A stretch of 64,000 nucleotides of DNA from Pseudarthrobacter sulfonivorans (GCF_014712225.1 NZ_JACXBW010000013.1:62001-126000), one strand, 5' to 3'; shown: positions 1 through 9,402, counted from the first letter of the stretch. Notes: a model not told the origin generated them from the sequence alone. Made by a program: numbers and translations.

Positions 1-670
1 TCCCGATGGTGCGGATCAGCTGGGCGGTGCGGGGGGTGATGTACGGGTAGGCGTAGATCTGCCCGTGCGGGTGGTGCAGCGTCACCCCGATCGCCTCGCC
101 GCGGTTCTCGAAGGGAAAGACCTGCTCGACGCCGGGCAGCGCGGACAGTGCCGCCGTCCGGTCGGCCCAGGCCTCCACCACCGTCCGCATCCGGGACAGC
201 GTTACCCCGGCGAGGGAACCCGTGTGTTCGGGCGAGAAGCACACCACTTCGCAGCGGCCCACTGACTGCCGGCTGCGTCCCAGGCCGATCCGGGCCAGGT
301 CATCGAGGCCCTCCGGTGCTCCGGGGCCGGAATCGCCGGGGCCAACCAGTCCGGGGCCAAACGACGGGGACTTGTTTTCGAAGACGGCAACGTCGTAGCG
401 GCTGGGGATTTCCGAGGGGTTGTCCGGCGACGCCGGGGCCAGCGGGTCCAGATGCGAGGGCGGCAGGACCACCCGGTTCTGCCGGGCGGCCGCGATCGAG
501 ATCCACTCGCCGGTCAGGACATCCTGGCGCATGGTGGCGGTGGGCGGCCGGACGGCCGGCTCGCGGAGGTCCGGTCCGCGCTCCGGCCCGAGAGTCGTGT
601 CGGCGTCGTCGAAGTAGATGAGGTCCCGTCCGTCGGCGAGCTTGTAGGCACGCCTGGTGATCCGGTCCAT
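1..670 (-). CDS. galT: Galactose-1-phosphate uridylyltransferase (partial, C-terminus beyond window)
   Basis: Leloir pathway enzyme that exchanges UMP between UDP-glucose and galactose-1-phosphate in the cytoplasm. The frame opens at an ATG (670-668) and stays open to the left edge, giving about 223 residues. The N-terminal part carries a DVLTGEW-type segment, and near the edge there is the active-site signature HHPHGQIYA, whose second His is the UMP-carrying nucleophile in the family. The start lies one base after the stop of the alpha-galactosidase gene, so it is the last visible gene of the galactoside operon and takes the galactose released by the two upstream glycosidases. A galK gene would be expected beyond the edge, but this cannot be seen. 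The family assignment is secure. Confidence 0.93.
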   Translation of the reverse strand, partial: MDRITRRAYKLADGRDLIYFDDADTTLGPERGPDLREPAVRPPTATMRQDVLTGEWISIAAARQNRVVLPPSHLDPLAPASPDNPSEIPSRYDVAVFENKSPSFGPGLVGPGDSGPGAPEGLDDLARIGLGRSRQSVGRCEVVCFSPEHTGSLAGVTLSRMRTVVEAWADRTAALSALPGVEQVFPFENRGEAIGVTLHHPHGQIYAYPYITPRTAQLIRTIG

Positions 671-671
671 G

Positions 672-2918
672 CTAGGAGTTCCTTGCGGGGCGGCCGCCGG
701 GGGTGGCGTCATCGTTTATCCGGCGGACGGCCAGGAGCACACCGTGTTCGGGGTTGAGGACCGGCATCGGGAGGCCCGACGCCGCCAGGAAACGGCCGGT
801 GGCCTCGATGCCGGTGCTCAGCCACGCCGGCGGCACGGTCTGCATAAAAGTACGTCCGTCGTCGGGTGCCGGGTAGACGGCCTCCACGCGGTACCGGCCT
901 TCGGGGTGGAGCGCCGGCAGGCAGACCCGCCCGGGGACTTCGGCGAACGACGTTGACATGGACACCAGCGCGTAGAGGGCTTCGCTGCCGTCCTGGGCGA
1001 CGACCCCGTGCAGCCGTAGTGTGGGATCGGGCTCATCGGCGCGCACCATGCGGCCGCTGTGCAGCAGGGCGCGGTACTTCTTGAAGAGCGCGATTGCCTG
1101 GCCGAGCTCCTCACGCTCAGAGGCGTTGAGCTGCCGGAGGTCCCATTCAAGGCCGAAGTGGCCAAACATCGCGGTGACCGCCCGGAACGAGAGGTCGTGG
1201 GTCCGCGCGGTGGTGTGGCTTGTGGTGGGCCCGATATGTGACCCGACGAGCTCCGGCGGCACCACCATTCCGGTCCAGCGCTGGATGGTCTGCCGTTCCA
1301 GGGCGTCGTTGCAGTCCGACCCCCAGACCCGGTCCGTGCGTTCCAGGATGCCGAGATCCACGCGGGCGCCCCCTGATGAGCAGCTTTCAATCTCGACCCC
1401 GGGGTGGGCTCTGCGCAGTTCGTCCAGGAGCCGGTAGACAGCCCGGGTCTGGGCATGGACCGAAGGCCGGCCGGCATGGCCCATCTCGGTCAGGTCCCGG
1501 TTTTGATCCCATTTGAGGTAGCTGATCCGGTTCTCCCGCAGGAGCGCGTCGAGCCGGTCGAAGATGTACTGCCAGGCGCCGGGGTTGACCAGATCCAGGA
1601 CCTGCTGGTGCCGCCACCGTTCCGGCAGCCGGCCGTCCGTGCCGCCCGCTGAGTGCGGAGCGGGTCCGGCGATCCAGTCCGGGTGCGCCCGGGCGAGATC
1701 CGAGTCCTCGTTGATCATCTCCGGTTCCACCCACAGGCCAAACTCCATGCCGTGGCCGGTCACGGCGTCGATCAGCGGCGTGAGGCCGTCGGGCCAGATC
1801 TGCTCATCCACATACCAGTCGCCGAGGCCCGCGGTGTCGTTGCGCCGCCCGCGGAACCAGCCGTCGTCGAGCACGTAGCGTTCAACGCCCAGGCTGGCGG
1901 CGGACCGGGCAAGTTCCAGCAGCACCGGCAGCCGGTGATCGAAATACACCGCCTCCCAGACGTTCAGCACCACAGGGCGGGGCTTGCCCGATGCCGAGCC
2001 CGGGTGGTGCGGGCGGCCGCGGAACCAGCTGTAGAAAGCGTCGGTGATGCCGTCCAGGCCGGCGCCGGAGTAGGCGGCAAACAGCCAGGGGGTCTCATAG
2101 CGGGCGTTCGGTGCCAGGCTGATCTCGGCCGATCCGAGCAGCTCCGAGGCGCCGATGACGGTCCGGCCGTCGCCGGCAGTGTCGACGAAGCTCTCGTGGT
2201 TGCCGCTCCAGCCCAGGTGGACGGCCCACACTTGCCCGTGGCGGTACCCGAACCCCGCCGTGCCGGCGGCCAGCAGGAGTGAGGAGTCATGGCCGGTCCG
2301 GCCATGCCGGCCCGAGCGGACCCAGGTGCCCTGATGCAGCGGAAGGCGTTGGGGATGGGACTCCCGGCACCAGCGGCCGGTCAGGTCAAGGACCTCCGTG
2401 GCGGCGCGGCCCACCGGCAGCACCGCCGCCAGTTCCTCGACGAAGTAGGTGTCCGGCCCGTCGTTCGTCAGGGAGTGGCGGAGCTGGAGCAGTCCGCCGT
2501 CGTTGATCCGGATCTCTGTTCGGACCGTGACACCGGTGTCGGGGTCGGCCTGGGTGATGAGGGCGGATCCGGCGCCGGGGTCAGCTTCGGCGGTCACCAG
2601 CCGGAGCCGGGAGGAAAACGCCCCGCCGTTTCGGTGGCCGCGGAGTCCGGGACGCCCGCGCCATCCCGAGGAAGCCTGCGGGACCAGGCCCAGGATCACC
2701 GGGGTGTCCAGGGCGGAAGGCGGGACGGGGTCATTCAGCAGCGACAGGTCCGGCAGGTCCGGGCCGAGGTCGGCGCCGAAGTGCAACAAGGCCGGCTCGC
2801 CGGTGCTGAAATCGATGAGCAGCGCGGTGCCCGAGCGTCGCAGGTACAGCGGCCCCGGGGGCAGGGCGGTTCCCCCGGTCAGGGCTTCCGCGGCAAGATT
2901 CAGGTCCGGGTTGTTCAC
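672..2918 (-). CDS. Alpha-galactosidase, GH36 family
   Basis: Cytoplasmic retaining glycosidase that removes terminal alpha-linked galactose from melibiose- or raffinose-type oligosaccharides. No signal peptide is visible. With the start used here it is 748 residues, the usual length for bacterial GH36. The nucleophile Asp is in LKWDQNR (about D471), followed by the CSSGGARVDLG segment and the acid/base Asp in WGSDCND (about D535). The GTG at 2918 was chosen because GGAG lies 5 nt upstream; an ATG-type start at 2996 would overlap the DeoR gene by 29 bp. It sits between the regulator and galT in one operon, consistent with conversion of imported galactosides to galactose. Confidence 0.93.
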   Translation of the reverse strand: MNNPDLNLAAEALTGGTALPPGPLYLRRSGTALLIDFSTGEPALLHFGADLGPDLPDLSLLNDPVPPSALDTPVILGLVPQASSGWRGRPGLRGHRNGGAFSSRLRLVTAEADPGAGSALITQADPDTGVTVRTEIRINDGGLLQLRHSLTNDGPDTYFVEELAAVLPVGRAATEVLDLTGRWCRESHPQRLPLHQGTWVRSGRHGRTGHDSSLLLAAGTAGFGYRHGQVWAVHLGWSGNHESFVDTAGDGRTVIGASELLGSAEISLAPNARYETPWLFAAYSGAGLDGITDAFYSWFRGRPHHPGSASGKPRPVVLNVWEAVYFDHRLPVLLELARSAASLGVERYVLDDGWFRGRRNDTAGLGDWYVDEQIWPDGLTPLIDAVTGHGMEFGLWVEPEMINEDSDLARAHPDWIAGPAPHSAGGTDGRLPERWRHQQVLDLVNPGAWQYIFDRLDALLRENRISYLKWDQNRDLTEMGHAGRPSVHAQTRAVYRLLDELRRAHPGVEIESCSSGGARVDLGILERTDRVWGSDCNDALERQTIQRWTGMVVPPELVGSHIGPTTSHTTARTHDLSFRAVTAMFGHFGLEWDLRQLNASEREELGQAIALFKKYRALLHSGRMVRADEPDPTLRLHGVVAQDGSEALYALVSMSTSFAEVPGRVCLPALHPEGRYRVEAVYPAPDDGRTFMQTVPPAWLSTGIEATGRFLAASGLPMPVLNPEHGVLLAVRRINDDATPGGRPARNS

Positions 2919-2967
2919 TGCAGCTCCAGGCGTTGTGGGGTCGGGTGGGGTAGTAGGTGCCAGGCGG

Positions 2968-3777
2968 TCAGCCGACCGCGGCGCCGGCGGGAGCACCGGC
3001 GGGGGCGACGACCGGGGCCAGCCGCAGCCGGCCCACGCGTTTGCCGAGGATGCGCCTGGCTTCGCCGCCGAGCAGGTCGTCGCTGATCAGTTCGTCGGCG
3101 TCCTCGAGGGCGGCGATGGTGCTGATGCCGAGCGTGCCCCACTTCGTGTGGTCGGCCAGGACCACCACGCGACGCGCCGCCGCCACGAAAGCCCGGTCGG
3201 TTTCGGCCTCAAGCACGTTCGGGGTGGTAAACCCGGCGTCGGCATCGACGCCGTGGACCCCGAGGAACAGCACGTCCAGGTGCAGCTGATTGAGGGAGGA
3301 CGTGGCCAAGGGGCCCACCAGCGCGTCGGAGGGCGTGCGCTCGCCGCCGGTCAGGATCACGGTGGACGGCGAGGTGCTCTGGTGGAACACGTTGGCAATC
3401 CGCACCGAGTTGGTGACCACCGTGATCCGCGGACCGGCGGACAACAGCTGGGCCAGCGCCCACGTGGTGGTACCCGCGCTGAGCCCCACGGCCATTCCCT
3501 CGCGCACCTGAGCGGCAGCCTCCTGCGCAATAGCCATCTTTTCGTTCTTGAACTGGGTCACCTTCAGCTCAAAACCCGGCTCGTGGGTGCTGGCTCCGCC
3601 CGGCAGTTTGGCCCCGCCATGGATTTTTTCCACCGCGCCTGCCGCATCGAGGGCCTCGATGTCCCGCCGCACCGTCATCAGGGAGACGCCCAGCATCCTG
3701 GCGAGGTCCGCGACACGGACGATCCGCTCACGCTGGACCTCGGCGAGGATGGCTGAGTGGCGGGCTGCGGCGAGCAT
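2968..3777 (-). CDS. DeoR/GlpR family transcriptional regulator
   Basis: Sugar-responsive repressor of 269 residues. The N-terminal winged helix-turn-helix covers about residues 1-60 (recognition segment MLGVSLMTVRRDIEAL), followed by the DeoR sensor domain. That domain contains GLSAGTTTWALA and VTNS segments, which bind phosphosugars in the family. An AAGGA ribosome site lies 7 nt before the ATG. It is embedded in the galactoside operon, 9 bp after the GH42 gene, so it probably controls its own operon. The ligand is not readable from sequence; a phosphorylated galactose or tagatose derivative is an inference from context. Confidence 0.92.
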   Translation of the reverse strand: MLAAARHSAILAEVQRERIVRVADLARMLGVSLMTVRRDIEALDAAGAVEKIHGGAKLPGGASTHEPGFELKVTQFKNEKMAIAQEAAAQVREGMAVGLSAGTTTWALAQLLSAGPRITVVTNSVRIANVFHQSTSPSTVILTGGERTPSDALVGPLATSSLNQLHLDVLFLGVHGVDADAGFTTPNVLEAETDRAFVAAARRVVVLADHTKWGTLGISTIAALEDADELISDDLLGGEARRILGKRVGRLRLAPVVAPAGAPAGAAVG

Positions 3778-3786
3778 GCGGAGTCC

Positions 3787-5892
3787 TTACCTGCTCGCGT
3801 GGTCAGGCTGGTTTGCCGAGGTGCCGACCAGCTGGACGGCAGGCGAACGGACGACGGCGACGGCGCCGGCCGCGAGGCCCAGTCCGCCGTTCAGGTCGGC
3901 GCCGGTGATGAGGTCGACTCCTTCCAGCGGTAGCCGGACCTCGCGGGTTCCGTGGTTGATGCAGAACGTCCAGTCGGTTCCGTCCTTGCTGCGCCGGGCG
4001 ACTTCCACATCTTCGGGCAGATCCGGGACGAGCGGCTGCACCCCTGCGTCGGCGCACACAATGGTGAGCAGTTCGCCCAGGCCCTCCGGTGCGAGCGTGG
4101 TGGCGACGTAGTAGGAGCGGCCGCTTCCGGCGCGGTTGCGGGTTATGGCCGGGGAACCTGTGGCCGGCCCCTCGGCCACGGATGCGAGGACCTCGGCGGT
4201 GGTGGCCCTGCCCAGTTCGTTCCAGCAGCTGCCGGCACCGAAGCCGCTGAGCCGGACGCTTTCCCCTGCCCGCAGCGGAAAGAACTCTTCCATCTGCACG
4301 CCCAGCAGTCCGCTGAAGGCGCCGGGGTAGCTGCCCAGCCTGATGTGGTCATTTTCGTCCACGATTCCGGAGAAATACGACACCACGAGATGGCCGCCGG
4401 AGCGTACGTATCCGTCCAGGTTGGCCACGCCGGCATCGCTGAGCAGGTACTGCATGGGGGCAATGACGAGCCGGTAGCCGGAGAGGTCGTCGGTGCTCCG
4501 GGCGAAGTCCGTGGGGATGCCGGCACGGTAAAACGCATCGTGCCAGCGCCGCGTTTCCGCAATGTTCGAGGCATCGACGCTCGGATGCGAGTCCAGCTCG
4601 GATGCCCAGCGGGCATCGGTGTCGTGCAGGATGGCGACGTCAACCCGGCCGGAGGCCCCGGTGACCACCGAGCCGCTGACTTCGGCCATGCTGCGCAGCG
4701 CCTGGCCAAGTTGCACCACTTCACGCCAGACTTTGGTCCCGGTGCCGGCATGGGGCAGCAGCCCGGAGTGGAACTTCTCGGCGCCGGCGCGCGAGGCCCG
4801 CCACTGAAAGAACAGCGCGCCGTCAGCCCCGCGGGCCACGTGCTGCAGCGAATTGCGCAGCATCTCGCCGGGGGCTTTGGCGATGTTGCGGGGCTGCCAG
4901 TTCACGGCCGACGTCGAATGTTCCATCAGCAGCCAAGGCTTGCCCCTGGCCCAGCCGCGGGTGAGGTCCGCCGTGGCCGCCAGCTCCTGGAAGTTCCGCG
5001 GATCCTCGGCAATGAGGTAGTGGTCGTTGGAGACCACATCCATCTCCTCGGACCAGCGCCAGTAGTCCACCGGCTGGTGCAGGCCCATGTTGAAGCCCAT
5101 GAAGTTGGTGGTGACGGGATGCCCGGAGTGCGAGCGGATGATGGCCGCTTCAGCCTTGTAGCATTCGAGCAGCTCGTCAGAGGAGTAGCGGGCGAAATCC
5201 AGCTGCTGGGTCGGGTTGATCCAGGTCCCGGAGGTCCGGGGCGGCAGGATTTCCTCCCAGGCCGAGTAGCGCTGGGACCAGAATGCGGTGCCCCACGCGG
5301 CGTTGAGGGACTCGAGGCTGCCGTAGCGGCGTTCGAGCCAGCGCCGGAAACCGGCGGCGGCGCCGTCGGAGAAGTCCGGCTGGTTGTGGCAGCCGTACTC
5401 GTTGTGGACGTGCCACATAACGACGGCGGGGTGGTCCTTGTAGCGCGCGGCGATCTGTTCGGTGAGGGCCGCGGCTGCCCTGCGGTAGTCGGCGCTTGAG
5501 GCAGCGAAGGCCTGCCGGGAACCGTAACTGTGCCGCACGCCGTCGGCCGTTACCGGCAGCGACTCAGGGTACTTGTGGCTGAACCACGGCGGCGGTGAGG
5601 CGGTGGCGTTTGCCAGGTCAACCCGCACGCCGTTGGCGTGGAGCAGGTCCAGGATCCGGTCCAGCCAGCCGAACTCGTAGACGCCCTCGGACGGTTCGAG
5701 CAGCGACCAGCTGAAGATGCCCACGCTGACCAGGTTGACGCCGGCCTCACGCATCAGCTTGACGTCCTCTTCCCATGTCGCCTCGGGCCACTGCTCGGGG
5801 TTGTAGTCGCCGCCGAAGGCCAGCATCGGGGATCCCTCGGAGCCGAGGCGGGCGGTGATGTAGTCCATGGGGGCGTTGGTGCTGTTGTCCAC
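3787..5892 (-). CDS. Beta-galactosidase, GH42 family
   Basis: Hydrolyses terminal beta-galactosides such as lactose or galacto-oligosaccharides after uptake. It is 701 residues, the normal GH42 size. It shows the N-terminal GGDYNPEQW segment of the TIM barrel, the acid/base Glu in HVHNEYG (E165) and the nucleophile Glu in LLMEHSTSAVNW (E324). The middle and C-terminal parts match the trimerisation and small beta domains. There is no signal peptide, so it acts inside the cell. The GTG start is preceded by AAAGGA, which overlaps the last codons and stop of the permease gene; only 2 bp separate the genes, indicating translational coupling. Confidence 0.95.
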   Translation of the reverse strand: MDNSTNAPMDYITARLGSEGSPMLAFGGDYNPEQWPEATWEEDVKLMREAGVNLVSVGIFSWSLLEPSEGVYEFGWLDRILDLLHANGVRVDLANATASPPPWFSHKYPESLPVTADGVRHSYGSRQAFAASSADYRRAAAALTEQIAARYKDHPAVVMWHVHNEYGCHNQPDFSDGAAAGFRRWLERRYGSLESLNAAWGTAFWSQRYSAWEEILPPRTSGTWINPTQQLDFARYSSDELLECYKAEAAIIRSHSGHPVTTNFMGFNMGLHQPVDYWRWSEEMDVVSNDHYLIAEDPRNFQELAATADLTRGWARGKPWLLMEHSTSAVNWQPRNIAKAPGEMLRNSLQHVARGADGALFFQWRASRAGAEKFHSGLLPHAGTGTKVWREVVQLGQALRSMAEVSGSVVTGASGRVDVAILHDTDARWASELDSHPSVDASNIAETRRWHDAFYRAGIPTDFARSTDDLSGYRLVIAPMQYLLSDAGVANLDGYVRSGGHLVVSYFSGIVDENDHIRLGSYPGAFSGLLGVQMEEFFPLRAGESVRLSGFGAGSCWNELGRATTAEVLASVAEGPATGSPAITRNRAGSGRSYYVATTLAPEGLGELLTIVCADAGVQPLVPDLPEDVEVARRSKDGTDWTFCINHGTREVRLPLEGVDLITGADLNGGLGLAAGAVAVVRSPAVQLVGTSANQPDHASR

Positions 5893-5894
5893 GT

Positions 5895-6842
5895 TTATCC
5901 TTTGCTGGAGCCGAGCGTTAAACCGGCCACGAAGTGTCGCTGGAGCAGGAGGTAGATCACCAGGGCCGGGATGGCCGTGATCATGGCGCCGGCGGCGATG
6001 AGGTTGTAGTTGGAAAGGAACTGGCCCTGGAGGTTGTTGACGGCCGTGGTCAGCGGGAGGCGGTCACCGCTTTGCAGGAAGAGCAGCGGCCAGAAGAAGT
6101 CGTTATAGATGAAGATGACCTCAAGGGTGCCCATGGCGGCCAGGGCCGGGCGGCAGAGCGGCATGATGATGCTCCAGTACTGGCGCCATACCCCGGCCCC
6201 GTCCACCAGGGCGGCCTCGGTGAGCTCAGGGGAAAGCGCCTTCATGTAGTTGGAGAGGACGAAGGTCACGAAGCCGATCTGGAAAGCGGTGTCCACGGCG
6301 ATCACGCTGATGTAGGTGTTGAGCAGGCTCCCGGAATCGCTGACGCTGTATGGCAGCGGCAGCAATTTGAACATTTCGAACAGCGGCGCGGCGAGGACCT
6401 GCGGCGGCAGGAGGTTGCCGGCGGTGAACATGATCAGGAGCGTGACGTTGAACTTCCAGTTGACCCGGCTCACTGCGAACGCCATCATCGACGCAAAGAA
6501 CAGCACAAGGATGACGGACGGGATGGTGATCAGGGCGGAGTTCCAGGCGTACTGGGCGAAACCGCCCTGGGTCCACGCTTGGCTGAAATTGTCGAAGTTG
6601 AAAGACCCGCCGAAGCTGAAATAGCCGTACTTGTCCGTGTCTGCCTTGGGACGCAGCGCGGTGAAGATGGTCCAGACCAAGGGGATGAGCCACATGATGG
6701 CGAGGACTGTGAGGAACAGGTGGATGCCGTAGTGGGGCTTGCCGCGTTGGGCGTGGGCCGGCCGGCCGGACCCGATGCCGAGGCTCCGCCCGGTGGGCGA
6801 ACTGCCCGCAGCGGGTGCGTCCGTGGGCTGCGTGATGCTCAT
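5895..6842 (-). CDS. Carbohydrate ABC transporter permease, MalG-type
   Basis: Inner-membrane subunit of a CUT1-family sugar importer, 315 residues with about six membrane segments. The first begins around residue 40 (FLTVLAIMWLIPLVWTIF). The cytoplasmic EAA loop that contacts the ATPase is visible as EAALVDGAGVWRQYWSIIMP. The start at 6842 overlaps the stop of the upstream permease by 4 bp (ATGA). The same frame stays open far upstream, but that part is only the antisense-frame shadow of the other permease. The substrate is inferred from the GH42, GH36 and galT neighbours to be a galactoside. Confidence 0.93.
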   Translation of the reverse strand: MSITQPTDAPAAGSSPTGRSLGIGSGRPAHAQRGKPHYGIHLFLTVLAIMWLIPLVWTIFTALRPKADTDKYGYFSFGGSFNFDNFSQAWTQGGFAQYAWNSALITIPSVILVLFFASMMAFAVSRVNWKFNVTLLIMFTAGNLLPPQVLAAPLFEMFKLLPLPYSVSDSGSLLNTYISVIAVDTAFQIGFVTFVLSNYMKALSPELTEAALVDGAGVWRQYWSIIMPLCRPALAAMGTLEVIFIYNDFFWPLLFLQSGDRLPLTTAVNNLQGQFLSNYNLIAAGAMITAIPALVIYLLLQRHFVAGLTLGSSKG

Positions 6843-7792
6843 GCCTCTTTGTCCTTTCCGAAGGCCCGGGACAGGTAAAACGTGATGGGTACCAGGGAAA
6901 TCACAAGGAGGATGACAGCCAGCGCCGAGCCGACGCCGATGACCTGACCCTCGCCGACCAGGTTTTGGATGACCAGGGCGCTGATGAGTTCCAGGCCGTT
7001 GGTGCCTCGGTTGATCACGTAGACGATGTCGAAGGCGCGGAGGGACTCGATCACGGTGATCACGATGATGATGACGTTGACGGGGCGCATGGCCGGGAAG
7101 ATCACCCGGAAGAAGGTCTGCACCGCGTTGGCGCCGTCGATCTGCGCGGCTTCGCGCAGGGTGGGGTCGACGCCCTTGAGTCCGGCCAGGTAAAGGATCA
7201 TGACGTAGCCTGCGTGCCGCCACGTTGCGGCGATGAGCGCGGCCCAGATATTGACGCCGGAATCGCCGAACCAGTCCACGGCGTGCGGCGTTCCCGCTGT
7301 GCCGAGCAGGAAGTTCAGCAGCCCGCTGTCGCGGTTGTAGAAGAGCTGCCAGATGACGCCGATCAATGCCAGTGAAAGCATCACGGGGGTGAAGAAAATG
7401 CTCTGGTAGATCTTGGTGCCCCGGATGTTCTGGTCCAGCAGGATGGCCAGCAGGAGCCCCAGCGGCGTCGCGATGACTGCCAGGAAGACCAACCAGAGCA
7501 CGTTGTGCTGCACGGCGGGCCAGAACGGAGGGTAGTTCTCGGCGATGAACTGGTAGTTGCTGAGCCCTGCGGGCTTGATGTCGTCCAGGCTCAGGCCGTT
7601 CCAGCGGGTGAACGACAGGGCCGCCGACAGCAGTGTCGGGATCCAGACCAGGACCAGCTGGATCAGCGTGGGCAGGCCCACCATAAGGCTCAGGACCCAC
7701 TTATCGCGGCGGGAGAGCCGCCGGACCCGCCCCGCCCGGGGGGCGGCTGTGCGCCGCGCCCCGCGGGGGCTCGTTTTGGAAAGTGTACTCAC
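6839..7792 (-). CDS. Carbohydrate ABC transporter permease, MalF-type
   Basis: Partner inner-membrane subunit of the same CUT1 sugar importer, 317 residues. It has a basic N-terminal tail of about 25 residues and then six predicted membrane segments. The EAA motif is EAAQIDGANAVQTFFRVIFP. It follows the solute-binding-protein gene after 45 bp and overlaps the next permease by 4 bp. No ATP-binding subunit is encoded nearby, so the transporter probably borrows a shared MsmK/MsiK-type ATPase from elsewhere in the genome, as is common for CUT1 systems in actinobacteria. Confidence 0.93.
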   Translation of the reverse strand: MSTLSKTSPRGARRTAAPRAGRVRRLSRRDKWVLSLMVGLPTLIQLVLVWIPTLLSAALSFTRWNGLSLDDIKPAGLSNYQFIAENYPPFWPAVQHNVLWLVFLAVIATPLGLLLAILLDQNIRGTKIYQSIFFTPVMLSLALIGVIWQLFYNRDSGLLNFLLGTAGTPHAVDWFGDSGVNIWAALIAATWRHAGYVMILYLAGLKGVDPTLREAAQIDGANAVQTFFRVIFPAMRPVNVIIIVITVIESLRAFDIVYVINRGTNGLELISALVIQNLVGEGQVIGVGSALAVILLVISLVPITFYLSRAFGKDKEA

Positions 7793-7837
7793 GGGAAGAT
7801 TTTCCTTAGTGCCGGATGGTGGTGGCCCGAGTGTCCG

Positions 7838-9163
7838 CTATTGGGCGGCGTAGAGGGACTTGGCCTGGGCTTCCAGATTCTTGACGTCAACGCTGCCGTC
7901 CTTGATGAATGACTGCAGCGCCGGGATCATGACGTTGTTCGCCATGGCCGGCAGTGCGTCCCGGTCAAAGAACTGGCTGATGCTCTTGGCGTTGGCGATG
8001 ACGTCCGCCATCTTCTTGCTCAGGGGCGAGAACTTGGACGTGTCGGCTCCCTTGGCGGCGGCGATGTTTGAACCGTCCACGGATGCATAGACGTCCTGTC
8101 CCTCAGGGGTGCCGAGGTACGCCAGGAAGTCCCGGGCGGACTGGTTCTCGCCGCCCTTCTTTGACAGCAGGAGACCGTCGATGGGCGCCTCGACGGCGTC
8201 CCGGCCTTCCATTGCCAGTTCCGGGAAGGGGAAGAAATCGATGTCGTCGGCGACAGTCTTGTCCGTGTACTGCTGGGTGAGGAAAGACCCCAGCAGATAC
8301 ATCCCGGACTTCTTGTTCTCGAGGTTTTTGGCGGAGTCCTGCCAGGTCATGCCAAGGGCGTTGGGGTTCTGGAACGGCAGGAGGGCCTTCCAGGTGTCGA
8401 AGACATCGCTGACCTTCTTTTGGTCCCAGGATTCCTTGTGTGCCGTGAGGTCCATGTGGAACTGGTAGCCGTTCAGGCGCATGTTCAGGTAGTCGAAGGT
8501 GCCCATCGCCGGCCAGCCGTCCTTGTCGGCGAACTCGATCGGGATGAGGCCGTCGGCCTGCATTTTTTTGGCCAGGGCGGTCAGCGCGTCAAAGGTGGCG
8601 GGAACCTCGTAGCCCTTCTCCGTCCAGAGACTCTTCCGGTAGAAGAAGCCCCAGGGATAGTTGTAGTTCGGGACGAAATACATCTTGCCGTCGGCGCCGG
8701 TGGACGCTTTCTTCATCGCCTCGGAATAATTGCCGCCGATTTTCTCCCAGACGTCATCGATCGGCGCCAGGAGGCCCTTGCCGGCGTAGTACTGCATGCG
8801 ATAGCCGGCGAACCAGGTGAAGGTGTCGTCCGGGCTGCCCTGCAGGTAGGTGTTGATCTTGTTCTGGAAGTCGTTGTGGGGCACCACGTTGGTGTTGACC
8901 GTGACTCCGGACTTCTTCGTGAAGGCATCGGTGACGGCCTTGTAGGCGTTCTTGGGTACTTCATCGGATGAACCCGACCCGAAAGAAACTGTCTTGCTGC
9001 CGCTGCTGGCGCCGCCTGAGGGGCCGCTGCCGCCAGTGCACGCCGCAAGCGATGGGACGCCGGCAATGGCGAGCGCGCCCGCACCAAACGTCTTCAGCAG
9101 CGTCCTCCTGTCCCACCCGCCCTGGCTTGAAGCCCGGCGCAACGCGTCTTCGTGCATGGTCAT
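7838..9163 (-). CDS. Sugar ABC transporter substrate-binding lipoprotein
   Basis: Extracellular family 1 solute-binding protein, 441 residues, first gene of the galactoside operon. The N-terminus has a twin-arginine-like motif (DRRTLLKTF), a hydrophobic stretch and a lipobox SLAAC, so it is predicted to be exported and anchored by a lipidated Cys near residue 42. A Ser/Gly-rich linker follows, then the binding domain. The ATG at 9163 has AGGAG about 7 nt upstream. Its position beside the two permeases and glycosidases suggests capture of galacto-oligosaccharides; the exact sugar is inferred. Confidence 0.93.
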   Translation of the reverse strand: MTMHEDALRRASSQGGWDRRTLLKTFGAGALAIAGVPSLAACTGGSGPSGGASSGSKTVSFGSGSSDEVPKNAYKAVTDAFTKKSGVTVNTNVVPHNDFQNKINTYLQGSPDDTFTWFAGYRMQYYAGKGLLAPIDDVWEKIGGNYSEAMKKASTGADGKMYFVPNYNYPWGFFYRKSLWTEKGYEVPATFDALTALAKKMQADGLIPIEFADKDGWPAMGTFDYLNMRLNGYQFHMDLTAHKESWDQKKVSDVFDTWKALLPFQNPNALGMTWQDSAKNLENKKSGMYLLGSFLTQQYTDKTVADDIDFFPFPELAMEGRDAVEAPIDGLLLSKKGGENQSARDFLAYLGTPEGQDVYASVDGSNIAAAKGADTSKFSPLSKKMADVIANAKSISQFFDRDALPAMANNVMIPALQSFIKDGSVDVKNLEAQAKSLYAAQ

Positions 9164-9191
9164 GATTTCTCCTTTGAAACAGTGCGGGTGG

Positions 9192-9207
9192 TGTGAAGCG
9201 GCTCACA
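9192..9207. promoter_or_regulatory. CRP/GlxR-like palindrome TGTGA-N6-TCACA
   Basis: A perfect inverted repeat TGTGA-AGCGGC-TCACA lies in the leader of the galactoside operon, just downstream of the predicted -10 box. It matches the consensus of CRP/FNR-family regulators, including actinobacterial GlxR. Placed at about +3 to +18, it would fit repression or roadblock of transcription better than activation. This is motif recognition only. Confidence 0.6.
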
Positions 9208-9216
9208 TAGATAACT

Positions 9217-9244
9217 ATCATAAACGCACAATAAGGAACGTCAA
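9217..9244 (-). promoter_or_regulatory. Predicted sigma-70-type promoter of the galactoside operon
   Basis: On the minus strand TTGACG (9244-9239) and TATGAT (9222-9217) are separated by 16 bp, close to the housekeeping consensus. The start point would be near 9210, giving a leader of about 47 nt before the solute-binding-protein ATG. Sequence just upstream (TGTTCG on the minus strand) could be a DeoR contact, but this is weak. Confidence 0.6.
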
Positions 9245-9402
9245 GGGGCAAAGACGAACATTGGGGAAAGTCGGGTCACGCCATTCGGGTTGGGGATGTT
9301 ACACGGCTGCAACCAGCGGGACATTCGAGTGAAACCGCCCGGCCGCACCATGAAAGAGGCGGCAGCCTTTCCGGGCCGTTTTCTGCTCGAAGGGTTATGC
9401 AA

